Shown: piece after piece, positions 17,933 to 27,009 of the stretch
Position numbering within the stretch: position 1 is the first letter of the stretch
Layout: each line of letters starts with the position of its first letter
Origin: Candidatus Sumerlaeota bacterium
Lineage (GTDB): Bacteria; Sumerlaeota; Sumerlaeia; Sumerlaeales; Sumerlaeaceae
Direction of reading: 5' to 3'
DNA length: 64,000 nt
NCBI GenBank assembly: GCA_017161655.1
Contig: JADFCV010000007.1
Coordinates: 100,756 to 164,755, forward strand
Program-made: the position numbers and the translations under genes
The notes under the pieces: model-generated
Told to the model about the DNA's origin: nothing
What the model saw: only the letters and a program-made list of their open reading frames with translations
Databases searched by the model: none

Positions 17933-18499
17933 ATGGCGAAAGAAAAACCGAAAGCACCTACACCGACAGAACTCGCTTTGAACGATGCACAGGCTCTTTT
18001 GGAGATTTGGCTGCGCATCAAAGCTTATTTTGTTAAAGCCGCATCAGATGAACCAATAACCCCGGAAGATGAGCGAATCTTTCTTGACTTGAAGAGCGAA
18101 GTCCAGCGGCTTCAGCGCCTCCTCAAAAACAAGATGGTGGCTGGACTTAGTTTTGGTGAACAACGAATGGCTGATCTCTTGCGGCAGTCCATTTCCATCC
18201 AGCACCTTCGCGAGTTGCCAAAGATGGATCGCCAGCTTCTGGTGAATAGCTGGCACTACTGCTTCATCCACCTTGCGCGAGCCGTGGGAGCGCTTCAGTT
18301 CATTGCCGAAGGGTATCGGCCTTCGACGACGAAGGAAAAGACCGGTGGAGGTCCGAACATCTCCGAGCTAAAAGGTGGAGGTGGCGGGGAGGCAAAGAAA
18401 AAGAAAAAAGCCAACGTTCCCATTGGGAAATACGTTCTTGTCATAGCTCTTTTGGGTGCGGCTGTTTACATTGTTGGAAAACGCTTAAATTTGTTCTAA
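17933..18499 (+). CDS. Tail-anchored small helical protein, paralogue of 22401-22823
   Basis: Unrecognised 188-residue protein: a helical N-terminal region, a Gly/Lys-rich linker ('GGGGGEAKKKKKANVP') and one C-terminal transmembrane helix ('YVLVIALLGAAVYIV'). The helical domain matches the protein at 22401-22823 position by position: 'ITPEDERIF' against 'ITDQEEQAF', and 'LLVNSWHYCFIHLARAVGAL' against 'LLVDWHTIFIMMNKAIGKL'. The two look like paralogues flanking the giant helical protein. The C-terminal anchor suggests the helical domain faces the cytoplasm. The ribosome site is weak (GAGAAAG directly before ATG). Confidence 0.75.
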   Translation: MAKEKPKAPTPTELALNDAQALLEIWLRIKAYFVKAASDEPITPEDERIFLDLKSEVQRLQRLLKNKMVAGLSFGEQRMADLLRQSISIQHLRELPKMDRQLLVNSWHYCFIHLARAVGALQFIAEGYRPSTTKEKTGGGPNISELKGGGGGEAKKKKKANVPIGKYVLVIALLGAAVYIVGKRLNLF

Positions 18500-18554
18500 C
18501 AACTGGGTGTGGGAGGCGAGTCAACACTTGACCTTCCACGGTGAGGGATGATTT

Positions 18555-21500
18555 ATGACACATGACTTCATGAAACAGATGAGGAAGGGCAACGTGACTA
18601 AAGGAATTGTTGCGTGGCGGAAAGCGGCACTGTGGTGCCTGGTGGTGCTACTCGTGCTTGGCACAAGTGCTTGCAGTAAGCAGCGGGCTGAACTTTCGCT
18701 TAAAAAAGCGAAGGCCAATATTCAACAAGCACGCGAGTGGAACGCAGATAAGTTCGATGAAAGCAAGGGAGCACTTGAAGCTGCAGAGAACGCTTTGAAG
18801 GCTGCTGAGCAGGCGGCTGCCGGTCAGAACTTTTCCCAGGCACTTGCCTCCGCCCAGGAAGCTGTGAAACAGTCAAAGCAGGCCATTGATAATGCACGGA
18901 CCCGCTATGCTGACCAGGTCTTGCAGGAGGCTCGCAAATCAGTCGAAGTTGCCCGAATCAACGATGGGGATAAAGAGAATCCTGACCTCTTCAAGAAAGC
19001 AGAAACAAGTCTCCAGACTGCGAGCGAGAAATACCAGAAACAGAAATATGAGGATTCCATTAAGGCATCGCGCGATACCATTGTCGCCGTGGATCAGCTC
19101 CTCGCGCATCTTAAGAATGCGGCAATCAACAAGCTAGACGAACTGAAGGGCAAACTAAAGGAATTGGAGCTTGCCGAGGCGGAAAAGTATCAACCGCAAG
19201 CCATCGTTCGGACTCGAGAAAACATCGACAACATCAGCAAAAAAATCGAAAAGGACCGCGACTATAAACAGGCGATCATTCTTTGTGGCCAGGCAATAAC
19301 GGACGCAGAGAATGGAATTATTGAAACGAAGAAAACAAAGGCCCAGGCCGAACTCCGTTACCTTGAATCGAAGATTGCCGAGGCGCGAGCAGACGAAGCT
19401 CTGATTTATGCTCCTGATCGCCTACAGGCCGCTGAAACAGCGTTCCAAAGCCTGATGGTTAATTACGTCAACAACCAGTTCGACACTGTGCTGAACACGA
19501 TTCCTCAGCTAAAGCCGCAAATTGAAGACCTCGTCACGGTCACACGAATTGAGGCCACAAAGGACAAGATTGCGTCGGTTGAAAAAGCTATCAAAACCTT
19601 ACGCGATGAAGCCGTGGATGTTTATCTTCCGGGGCGCGTCGAGGTCATGGAGCAGCTCATGAAAGAAGCGCGTGAGCTCTTCAATAACAACGATTTCGAC
19701 ACAGCGAAGGAAAAGGCAAGTCAGGGGCTTATCGAAAACGATCGCATTGTTGCGATGTTCGACCAGTTGACGGAAAAACAAATTCTCGACGCACAGCAAG
19801 CCTGGGAAACAAGCTCGCGCACTCTCGACAAAATGGAGTCTTTTTTCCAGGACCGCAGAAAGACCGCCGTTGTAGATCAACGGCTCGAGGTTCGGCGACA
19901 GACCGAGGCTGAAAACCTTGCGGGCCAGCGTGATGCGGCTGCAATAAAACTGCGTGATGCCAAGAACGCTCGCTCTGAGCGACGGTTCAAACGGGCCATC
20001 GAGCTGGCTCAAGAAACGAAACAGATTTCGGATCAGGTCGTCAGTCGCACCTTCAGAATTGTTGCCGAGCATGCTCTCATTGCTGTCCAGGATGAACTCA
20101 GCGACCTCGAACGTAAAGGTGCTCGTGAGTACGCTGCTCAGGGGCTGACGCAGGTTCAGCAGTTGGTGGCAGAAACCCAACAGCTCCTTAGCCAAGAAAA
20201 GAACCGCGAGGCGGCTGAGCTGACTGCAAAGGCCAGAGCTTATCTTGAGAATGTGAAACAACTCCTGGCCCAGCGAGCTCTCGAAGAGCGAAAACGTACG
20301 GAAGAACTCCTCAGGCGTATTGAAGGAAGCGCCCCACGTGTCCCCAGCGTTGTGACGGTCAAGAATGATTCGCCCGGCGGTGGGGTGGGGAATGACAAGT
20401 TCGCGCACGAGGAATCCTTTGTCAAAAAGCCGCTGGTGATTGCCCAGGCACCCCAGCAGAACATCATGGCAGGACCCGACGCAGCGCCGCATTTGCCCCT
20501 GTCTAATGAACGTCTGCCGGCGGGGACTATCATGAAGTCGAGTTCACCTGCACCCGGTGCAGATCTTGCAGGAAAAACAGGGGCTCCCACGGGTGCCGCA
20601 GTAGGGACCCGACCAGTTCCTGTGTCGGCTGGCAGCGCACCCAAAACAGAGGGGACTCTTAGTAGCGATCCGTTTGTTGCTGCCTCAGCTGAAAACGGCT
20701 CTTCGAAGAATCAGGCGGTAGCCCCTGCTGACGACTCTGCAGAAGGGATTCGGATCGCGTTGGAGCAAATGCTGCAAGATGAGAAAAGGCTTCGCGATAT
20801 CAGGAAGTATCAGCCTGGTGCAATCGCTGAAGCCCGTCAGAAGCTCCAGGAATCCTCAGACGCCATCATTGCTCAAGAATATTTGAAGTCGCTTGAAGCG
20901 GCAAAGCAAGCCCAACGTATTCTCTTGGAAGCCGAAACCAATGCTGCCCGGGCTGCTGCAAAGGCAAACCTCACGGCTGCTGCTGACCGAATCAACCTGG
21001 CCGAGGCAGCCGGCGCTTTTATGTTTGCCCCCGCTCAGCTCACGGAGGCCATATCACTCTATGAGCAAGCTACAAAACTGCTTGCCAACGGTCAGTATCT
21101 CGAAGCTCGCGATGTGAGCGAACAGGCTCTCGTCGCAGCCGACGACGCACGCCTTTACAATGTACGCAAGGCTCAGGATCTTGCCGCCCTCTCCGTGCAA
21201 TATGGTGGCTGGAAAGCAGCCCATCCATTGCTTGTCGAGGCCGAGCAAAATGCCGCCGTGGCCGAAGAACTTCTCGGCAATCCGGAAACAGCTGCTCAAG
21301 GACAAGAGATTGCAAAAGAGGCAGTCAAACTTGCCCAATTAGCCCTTGATCATTCGCGAGACTATACCTTCCAGGAGAGGCTCGACAACATTTATCGTGC
21401 CCTTAATCAGGCTCTGCGTGCAGGCGCTAACTATTTCAATGTTGAGGAAGTTAAGCGTCTCATCGCCGAAATTGCCCAGGCGCGTGATGAGTACTGCACA

Positions 21501-22259
21501 CGGAATTTCGATGCCGTCGAGATGCGACTCAAGGACATCGAGGCCGGGCTAGCACGCGTCATTGAAACAACGCCATTAGTCCTAGAGCAGAATCTCCAGG
21601 AAAACACAGCCCGCCTTAACGCTCTCATCGAAGCAGGCGCTGAGAATTACATGGCGCAGGAAGTGGATGATGTAAAAACGTTGATGAATCGTTCCGCGGT
21701 GGACTTCCGCAAAGGAGACTACCAGTCGTCCTATGTGAACATCCAAAAGGCAATCGAGCTGACGAATCAGATCGAAAACCGGCTTCAAGAGCAGGTGTAT
21801 TTCGACAGCGTCAGCGAGTTGCTGGCGCAGCTTGATGATTGCTTTAAGAAATTCAGCATCATCTTGGCCCACGATCCAACTTTCCTGAAGGAACTTGTTC
21901 AACAACCAAACGGCCTTGCTGGCGCCGTGCGACTTTCAGGAAGCATGGGCCCCAATGAGTTCAAGGATGCGGTGCGCGATATTTACTTGCGAACCATCCA
22001 TCTCAAACCTCCAAAATCCCAGGAAGCAACGCATGAACGCGTCATTCTCGCTGTGAAGTACGCGCTCATCGCAGCGGAGAATTTTCAGAAACTTGTGATT
22101 CTCGATCAGGTCAGTCTCCGCGACGCCTACGAGATTATTGATACAGCATATAACCAAATCGGGGAGGCCAAGAGACTCCGCGGCGAAGTGCAGTTGAAAA
22201 TGATCGATCCGCAGGCTCGCAGCAAGGTCATCCGTGCAGAGAAAATTGTGAATTTCTGA
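18555..22259 (+). CDS. Giant helical-repeat envelope protein (probable lipoprotein), unknown function
   Basis: A 1234-residue exported protein. The N-terminus has a hydrophobic signal segment ending 'VLGTSAC'; Cys40 is a likely lipidation site although Thr at -3 is not a canonical lipobox. The rest is almost all alpha-helical. At least ten copies of a roughly 72-residue unit follow the pattern Y-x-P-x-x-(L/I)-x-x-A ... Y/F-x-x-A-x-x-x-(A/S)-x-x-A. They begin near residues 62, 140, 211, 284, 355, 525, 751, 822, 958 and 1030. A Pro/Ala/Gly-rich hinge (about 590-730) divides it into two arms. ATG 18555 has GAGGG seven bases upstream. It is the centre of an unrecognised cluster. Confidence 0.85.
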   Translation: MTHDFMKQMRKGNVTKGIVAWRKAALWCLVVLLVLGTSACSKQRAELSLKKAKANIQQAREWNADKFDESKGALEAAENALKAAEQAAAGQNFSQALASAQEAVKQSKQAIDNARTRYADQVLQEARKSVEVARINDGDKENPDLFKKAETSLQTASEKYQKQKYEDSIKASRDTIVAVDQLLAHLKNAAINKLDELKGKLKELELAEAEKYQPQAIVRTRENIDNISKKIEKDRDYKQAIILCGQAITDAENGIIETKKTKAQAELRYLESKIAEARADEALIYAPDRLQAAETAFQSLMVNYVNNQFDTVLNTIPQLKPQIEDLVTVTRIEATKDKIASVEKAIKTLRDEAVDVYLPGRVEVMEQLMKEARELFNNNDFDTAKEKASQGLIENDRIVAMFDQLTEKQILDAQQAWETSSRTLDKMESFFQDRRKTAVVDQRLEVRRQTEAENLAGQRDAAAIKLRDAKNARSERRFKRAIELAQETKQISDQVVSRTFRIVAEHALIAVQDELSDLERKGAREYAAQGLTQVQQLVAETQQLLSQEKNREAAELTAKARAYLENVKQLLAQRALEERKRTEELLRRIEGSAPRVPSVVTVKNDSPGGGVGNDKFAHEESFVKKPLVIAQAPQQNIMAGPDAAPHLPLSNERLPAGTIMKSSSPAPGADLAGKTGAPTGAAVGTRPVPVSAGSAPKTEGTLSSDPFVAASAENGSSKNQAVAPADDSAEGIRIALEQMLQDEKRLRDIRKYQPGAIAEARQKLQESSDAIIAQEYLKSLEAAKQAQRILLEAETNAARAAAKANLTAAADRINLAEAAGAFMFAPAQLTEAISLYEQATKLLANGQYLEARDVSEQALVAADDARLYNVRKAQDLAALSVQYGGWKAAHPLLVEAEQNAAVAEELLGNPETAAQGQEIAKEAVKLAQLALDHSRDYTFQERLDNIYRALNQALRAGANYFNVEEVKRLIAEIAQARDEYCTRNFDAVEMRLKDIEAGLARVIETTPLVLEQNLQENTARLNALIEAGAENYMAQEVDDVKTLMNRSAVDFRKGDYQSSYVNIQKAIELTNQIENRLQEQVYFDSVSELLAQLDDCFKKFSIILAHDPTFLKELVQQPNGLAGAVRLSGSMGPNEFKDAVRDIYLRTIHLKPPKSQEATHERVILAVKYALIAAENFQKLVILDQVSLRDAYEIIDTAYNQIGEAKRLRGEVQLKMIDPQARSKVIRAEKIVNF

Positions 22260-22283
22260 GCCCACAGGAGAAAGGATTGAGTC

Positions 22284-22394
22284 GTGTTCTCGACGCTCAA
22301 CTACGTCACAAAAGTCGAGCTATTTGTCATCGCGGGGATTCTCCTGTACGCGCTTTACATTGCCTATTCTCTCGACATGTTTAAGAAGGGGTAG
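22284..22394 (+). CDS. 36-residue single-helix membrane peptide
   Basis: Micro-ORF starting GTG 22284 behind AGGAGAAAGGA, in the gap between the giant protein and the second small helical protein. The peptide starts MFSTLNYVTKVE, has one transmembrane helix of about 18 residues ('LFVIAGILLYALYIAYSL') and ends DMFKKG. Its good ribosome site, charged ends and placement in a tightly packed cluster (24 bases after the upstream stop, six before the next start) argue for a real small membrane protein, possibly an assembly or anchoring subunit of the cluster. Confidence 0.65.
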   Translation: MFSTLNYVTKVELFVIAGILLYALYIAYSLDMFKKG

Positions 22395-22400
22395 TTGCTC

Positions 22401-22823
22401 GTGGCCGCGTTCCAGAGAAAACCCGATCCACATCGCCAGCTCACTTCTTTGGAGAACCGCCTCGCAGTTTGCCAACAGTACACAAAATTGTGGCACGACT
22501 ACTTCCGATTCTTTTCCGAAGAGTTGCGAGATCGCCGCATTACCGATCAAGAAGAACAAGCCTTTTTCCAGATGATGTACGTGTTAGCGAGCAACCAGTA
22601 CCGCTTCGTTGAGCTTGCTGGCAAATATTTCAAAGATGGCGACGGAATCCTGAAGGTGCTCACTGACACAGTGAGCCTGCAGTACATCAAAGAGATGAGC
22701 GATGCTCAATATAGCCAGCTTCTCGTTGATTGGCATACGATCTTCATCATGATGAACAAAGCCATCGGTAAACTGAAAGCCGAGTGGCAGGCTGAAGAAG
22801 CGAAAAAGAAACCGAAGAAATAA
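22401..22823 (+). CDS. Small soluble helical protein, paralogue of 17933-18499
   Basis: Unrecognised 140-residue helical protein without a membrane segment, ending in a lysine-rich tail ('EEAKKKPKK'). It shares a domain with the tail-anchored protein at 17933-18499 (same spacing of 'IT..E(D/E)..F', 'LRQSISIQHLRELP' against 'LTDTVSLQYIKEMS', and the 'LLV..WH..FI' block). GTG 22401 was preferred to the TTG directly after the previous stop because AAGGGG is at a usable distance. The hflX start follows two bases after its stop, so the cluster and hflX are probably one transcript. Confidence 0.72.
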   Translation: MAAFQRKPDPHRQLTSLENRLAVCQQYTKLWHDYFRFFSEELRDRRITDQEEQAFFQMMYVLASNQYRFVELAGKYFKDGDGILKVLTDTVSLQYIKEMSDAQYSQLLVDWHTIFIMMNKAIGKLKAEWQAEEAKKKPKK

Positions 22824-22825
22824 CG

Positions 22826-24229
22826 ATGTCGCGAGCGCGTCGGCGCCAGGAACGTTTTCGGGATCGATTAGACGCCCTTCAGCCCCGTGTGTTGTCCGAA
22901 GCTTCCGACGAACTCTCTGGCCTGGCTCTTACCCCGACGGAAGAATCCTATCTTGTTTGTGTTTTGCTGTTGCCCAAGCACTCTGCGGTCGAGGCTCAGC
23001 TGGCTCTTGCGGAGCTTGAGCGTCTCGTGGAGTCTGCTTCTGGCAAGGTCGCAGATTCTCTCATTATGCGATTGCGCACTGTGGATCCTGCATTCTTTCT
23101 TACGCAGGGGAAAGTTCAACAACTCAAAGCGTGTGCAGAAATGTTCGATCTCACTGGGATTGTTTTTGACCAGGATTTCTCCCCTGTGCAGGTGCGCAAT
23201 CTCACAGATGAAATAGGCACGCGTATCATTGGGCGCACCGAGCTTATTCTCGATATCTTTGCTCGCCGAGCCCGCACGCATGAAGGCAAGTTGCAAGTGG
23301 AACTTGCCCAGCTTCAATACGTTTTGCCGCGGCTCATCGGAAAAGGTTTTGCCATGTCGCGACTCGGAGGAGGAATCGGCACGCGGGGCCCCGGTGAAAC
23401 TAAGCTTGAGATGGATCGCCGCCGCATCGGCGAGCGAATCTCCATGCTAAAAAAGGAATTGGCCGCTATCCGACGCCACCGCGAAACACAGCGCAAGCAG
23501 CGACTGCGCCAGGAAGTTCCCGTCGTGGCACTTCTGGGGTACACGAATGCTGGCAAGTCCACGTTGCTTAATGCGCTTACTCAGGCCCACATCGCGACAG
23601 CTGATCAGCTTTTTGCCACTCTGGATCCTACTGCCCGTCGTGCCCAGCTCCCTGATGGCCGCACTGCTATTTTCACCGATACGGTCGGATTTATCCGCGA
23701 TCTTCCTCCATCGCTCGTGGCAGCTTTCAAAGCTACTCTCGAAGAACTGCTCTACGCAGATCTTTTGGTCCATGTGGTGGACGCTTCATCGCCAACAATC
23801 GAGCAGGAAATCCGGACAACGGAGAAGATACTCGATGAGCTTGGCCTAGGCACCAAACCCCTCTTGAGGGTCTACAATAAAATTGACCGCGGACTTGTCC
23901 CCGTGGCCAGTGCGCTACTAGAGTCAAGTCCCGTACCGGCTGTAGCCATATCTGCTCTTTACCGCATTGGGATCCGCGATTTGCTTGATGAAGTTGCGCG
24001 CCTGACGCAGCCGCCGACGGTCACGCTCGAACTCCTTCTCCCGCCAGGCGGCTACCATCTGCTGGCCCAACTCTACAGGCACGGCAAGGTGGTGAGCACG
24101 GACTTTTCCGAAGTCGGAATCCGCGTTTGCGCCCAGCTTGACCAACGTCACGAGAAGCAATGGGACGCTTACCGCATCGTCGCTTCTCCGAACTCCTCCG
24201 ATGTCGATGCCCCCTTGAAAAAAGATTAG
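22826..24229 (+). CDS. hflX: GTPase HflX
   Basis: Ribosome-associated GTPase that splits stalled or heat-damaged 70S ribosomes. The HflX N-terminal domain ('LTQGKVQQL', 'FDQDFSPVQVRNL', 'RTELILDIFARRARTHEGKL') is followed by the glycine-rich joint ('SRLGGGIGTRGPGETKLE') and the G domain: G1 'GYTNAGKSTL', G3 'DTVGFI', G4 'NKID'. The length of 467 residues is normal. Its start is two bases after the upstream small gene, tying it to the envelope cluster. A hairpin follows directly at the stop. Confidence 0.96.
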   Translation: MSRARRRQERFRDRLDALQPRVLSEASDELSGLALTPTEESYLVCVLLLPKHSAVEAQLALAELERLVESASGKVADSLIMRLRTVDPAFFLTQGKVQQLKACAEMFDLTGIVFDQDFSPVQVRNLTDEIGTRIIGRTELILDIFARRARTHEGKLQVELAQLQYVLPRLIGKGFAMSRLGGGIGTRGPGETKLEMDRRRIGERISMLKKELAAIRRHRETQRKQRLRQEVPVVALLGYTNAGKSTLLNALTQAHIATADQLFATLDPTARRAQLPDGRTAIFTDTVGFIRDLPPSLVAAFKATLEELLYADLLVHVVDASSPTIEQEIRTTEKILDELGLGTKPLLRVYNKIDRGLVPVASALLESSPVPAVAISALYRIGIRDLLDEVARLTQPPTVTLELLLPPGGYHLLAQLYRHGKVVSTDFSEVGIRVCAQLDQRHEKQWDAYRIVASPNSSDVDAPLKKD

Positions 24230-24258
24230 CCCCCGACGCTCAGAGAATCGCCGGGGGC
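24218..24258 (-). terminator. Rho-independent terminator (leftward) for the solute-binding gene
   Basis: Perfect 7-bp stem GCCCCCG / CGGGGGC at 24230-24236 and 24252-24258. The plus strand has GAAAAAAG immediately to its left, so read leftward the hairpin is followed by CTTTTTTC, a U-tract. It suits termination of the minus-strand transcript from the binding-protein gene that ends at 24368, and may slow rightward transcripts leaving hflX. Confidence 0.65.
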
Positions 24259-24367
24259 CAACCAATTCCTCGCAGTCGCTTTTGCCTATCTGACAGTCCC
24301 TAGTTCTCGCGGCTAAAGCAGTGTGGGACTCGTCTCGTCATGGCGTGAGATGCAAACGTCTTGCAGC

Positions 24368-25687
24368 TCACTTCTTATTTCGCTCTTCCATCTGCCTCGC
24401 ACGCGCAATGCGCTCAGAGGCTCGTTTTGCCGTATCCGCTAACACTTTTGCTGGATCAGCTTTGCGGTTGAGGACATCATCCACCATACGTCCGAGGTCC
24501 TGGCGCACGCCTTCCCAGACGGCGATGCTCGGCTCCTGTTTGCCCTTGTTCTGCACGACAAGTGATGCTGCCACTGCATACCGAGGGTTCGACGCGAGAA
24601 ACTCCTTCATTTTGGGATCTTCCAGCATGGAGTATCGGATTGGCATGTAGCCAGTGCGCATCGCCCACCTCACACAGTTTTCACGCTGCACAAGGAACTT
24701 CACAAAACGCCATGCTGCCTTGCGCTCGGCTTCGGAACGATTGGCGAAAATTCCCAGATTTGTTCCTTGCATCACGTAACGTGGTTCTTTGCCTTCCATT
24801 CCGGGAACGGGAGCAACGATCCATTCAAAACGATTTCCCACCGAACGCTGAACGTACGGGAAACTGGCACTCGAGTAGATAAACATCGCGATCTGTTCGT
24901 TGCCAAAAGGCGCATCCATGTAATTTGAATCCACGTAGAGATGCTTGTCGGGGTACTGGAGATCTTGCCAGAATTTCAGCACGCTCACCCCAAGTTCATT
25001 ATTGAAGGCCGGGTTGCCTCCGGCATCCAGCAAATCGCCTCCCGACGCAAAATATAACGTCGTGAAAGCCTCGCTCTGCGGCTGGACTCCGATGCCGTAC
25101 GTCTTAATCCGTTTTCCATCAGATTCCGTGCACTTGATAATAGCATCGCGCAGTTCACTCAGTGTGCGAGGTGCTGTCGTGATTCCCGCTTTCTTTAGTC
25201 GGTCCATGTTTGCGTAAAGTAGGTAAATGCTTTTGTTGAAAGGCATCGTGGTCCATTTTCCGTTCCACGTGTTGGCCTCGCGGAACCCTTTCACGAAGTC
25301 CTCTTGCTCCTCTTTCGAAAAGCCATCAGGTCCTTCGATATAGTTCTGAACCGGATCCATGAGCCCTTTTGCTACGTAGTCGCTTGTCCAGTTTTCGTAA
25401 ACCGTGGCCAGGACGGGGTTGTTTGCTGGCGTCGTTGCAAAGGCGCTTTGCAATTTTTGCGAGAGTTCATTGGGGCGCCCCTGGAACACCTGCTTGATTT
25501 CAATGTCGGGATTCTTCGCCTGAAACTCGGCGATAAACTCTTTTATGAGATTCACGTGGTCGCCACCGAAATAGTGCCAGAATTCGATGACCGTTTTCTG
25601 CTGCGCAAAGGCTGCGCTGCTGAGCATCAAGAAGGTTGTCAATGCGCTCAGACTCTTTCTGAGGAACAATCGAGATGACCAGGCCAT
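24368..25687 (-). CDS. ABC transporter sugar-binding protein (extracellular solute-binding family 1)
   Basis: Exported binding protein of 439 residues resembling UgpB/MalE-type carbohydrate binders. A signal peptide ('SLSALTTFLMLSSAAFAQ') precedes 'VIEFWHYFGGDH', the usual family 1 opening; 'YGIGVQPQSEAFTTLYFASGG' region, 'AMFIYSSASFPYV' and 'ERKAAWRFVKFLV' are family patterns. No permease or ATPase gene is adjacent, so this is an orphan component here. ATG 25687 is about ten bases after AAGGGAG; an in-frame TTG three codons upstream is too close to that site. The ligand is probably an oligosaccharide or glycerol-phosphate compound, by family only. Confidence 0.9.
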   Translation of the reverse strand: MAWSSRLFLRKSLSALTTFLMLSSAAFAQQKTVIEFWHYFGGDHVNLIKEFIAEFQAKNPDIEIKQVFQGRPNELSQKLQSAFATTPANNPVLATVYENWTSDYVAKGLMDPVQNYIEGPDGFSKEEQEDFVKGFREANTWNGKWTTMPFNKSIYLLYANMDRLKKAGITTAPRTLSELRDAIIKCTESDGKRIKTYGIGVQPQSEAFTTLYFASGGDLLDAGGNPAFNNELGVSVLKFWQDLQYPDKHLYVDSNYMDAPFGNEQIAMFIYSSASFPYVQRSVGNRFEWIVAPVPGMEGKEPRYVMQGTNLGIFANRSEAERKAAWRFVKFLVQRENCVRWAMRTGYMPIRYSMLEDPKMKEFLASNPRYAVAASLVVQNKGKQEPSIAVWEGVRQDLGRMVDDVLNRKADPAKVLADTAKRASERIARARQMEERNKK

Positions 25688-25825
25688 AGCTTCCAAGCTC
25701 CCTTATTAAAGAGATGGTTATTGTACCGCCTCGAATATAGGAATCCGCCCATGACTCTAGCAAGAGGAATCACGGACAAATGCCATCCTCATGACTTGTC
25801 TTTGTCCATGGAGCGACAACTCGGA

Positions 25826-25864
25826 AAGAACAAAACGGTTCCGCTGCCTGCCAGCGGAACCGTT
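25826..25864 (-). terminator. Strong rho-independent terminator downstream of pta
   Basis: Perfect 13-bp inverted repeat AACGGTTCCGCTG (25834-25846) with a five-base loop. On the minus strand the stem runs into TTTTGTTCTTT. It lies 30 bases past the pta stop and so ends the leftward pduS-pduT-unknown-pta transcript. Confidence 0.85.
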
Positions 25865-25893
25865 ACGATGCGACACCTTAGCAAAATAAAGAA

Positions 25894-26916
25894 TTAACCC
25901 AGGAAGTTCGCCTTTGCGGCTGTAATTGCCACGACGTCCACGATGTCGCGCACACTGCAGCCGCGCGATAGATCGTTGACCGACTTAGCCAGCCCCTGAA
26001 GCACTGGCCCGATCGCATCGGCCTTAGCCAGACGTTGCACAAGTTTGTAAGCAATGTTGCCCGCGTCAAGGTCCGGGAAGATAAGTACGTTGGCACGCCC
26101 TGCCATCGGTGAATCGGGGGCCTTGCGCTTACCAATGCTCTCGATGAGAGCCGCGTCTGCCTGGAGCTCACCGTCGCACAGAAGGTCAGGTTTTGCTTTC
26201 TTTACGAGTTCTGTCGCCTGGCGCACTTTGTCCACCAACGGGTGTTGGGCGCTGCCTTTTGTGGAGAAGCTCAGCATCGCCACGCGCGGCTCGAATCCGA
26301 GCAGCTTCTGCATCATTTCTGCAGTCGCAAGCGCGATGTCGCACAGTTGCTCCGGCGTCGGATCCGGCAAAACGGCACAGTCGGCGAAAAGGATCACCCC
26401 GTTCTCGCCGAGAGGACAATCCGGTACGACCATGATGAAGTGACTGGAGACGGTCTTGATCCCCGGTTGGAGGCCAATGCACTTGATCGACGCACGCAGC
26501 ACGTCACCCGTCGTCGTGATAGCGCCCGCGGTCATGCCATCCGCCTCGCCTCGTGCCACCATCATCGCGGCATAGTAGAGCGGATCAGACACAATTTGCT
26601 TAGCCTGCTCTGCGGTAAGATTCTCTTTTTTCCGCTTCTCCGCATACTGAGCAGCAATTTCTTCGAGTTTGGCCTGGTCGGCCTTGGGATCTACCATTTC
26701 GATCCCCGAGATATCCACCCCTTCGGCTTTCGCCAGCGCAGCAATCTTGTCGCGCTCCCCAACGAGGACAGGGATTGCGAACCCCTCTTTCTGCACGGTG
26801 GCTGCAGCGTGGAGTGTCCGATTGTCGCCGCCAGCCTCTGGCAACACCACCCGTCGCTTTTTCTGCGACGCCAAAGCAATGATTTTTTCCTGAACAGTCT
26901 GAGTCATGGTTTTCAT
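25894..26916 (-). CDS. pta: Phosphate acetyltransferase
   Basis: Interconverts acetyl-CoA and acetyl phosphate. The whole 340-residue protein is the PTA/PTB catalytic domain, without the N-terminal DRTGG/BioD part of long Pta enzymes. Motifs: '[14 protein letters not shown]', '[20 protein letters not shown]', '[15 protein letters not shown]', '[13 protein letters not shown]' and '[20 protein letters not shown]'. ATG 26916 has GGGAG five bases upstream. It is the last gene of a minus-strand run with the microcompartment genes pduS and pduT, suggesting that it supplies or recycles acyl-CoA for that pathway, although no PduL is visible. Confidence 0.95.
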   Translation of the reverse strand: MKTMTQTVQEKIIALASQKKRRVVLPEAGGDNRTLHAAATVQKEGFAIPVLVGERDKIAALAKAEGVDISGIEMVDPKADQAKLEEIAAQYAEKRKKENLTAEQAKQIVSDPLYYAAMMVARGEADGMTAGAITTTGDVLRASIKCIGLQPGIKTVSSHFIMVVPDCPLGENGVILFADCAVLPDPTPEQLCDIALATAEMMQKLLGFEPRVAMLSFSTKGSAQHPLVDKVRQATELVKKAKPDLLCDGELQADAALIESIGKRKAPDSPMAGRANVLIFPDLDAGNIAYKLVQRLAKADAIGPVLQGLAKSVNDLSRGCSVRDIVDVVAITAAKANFLG

Positions 26917-27009
26917 AGTGACTCCCAAAATTTGGCAAAAAAAGCGGGGTTCAAGGAGAATCGAAAATCTTCCTCGAAAGTTTATTGGACCGATTGAGTG
27001 GCGTTCTAC

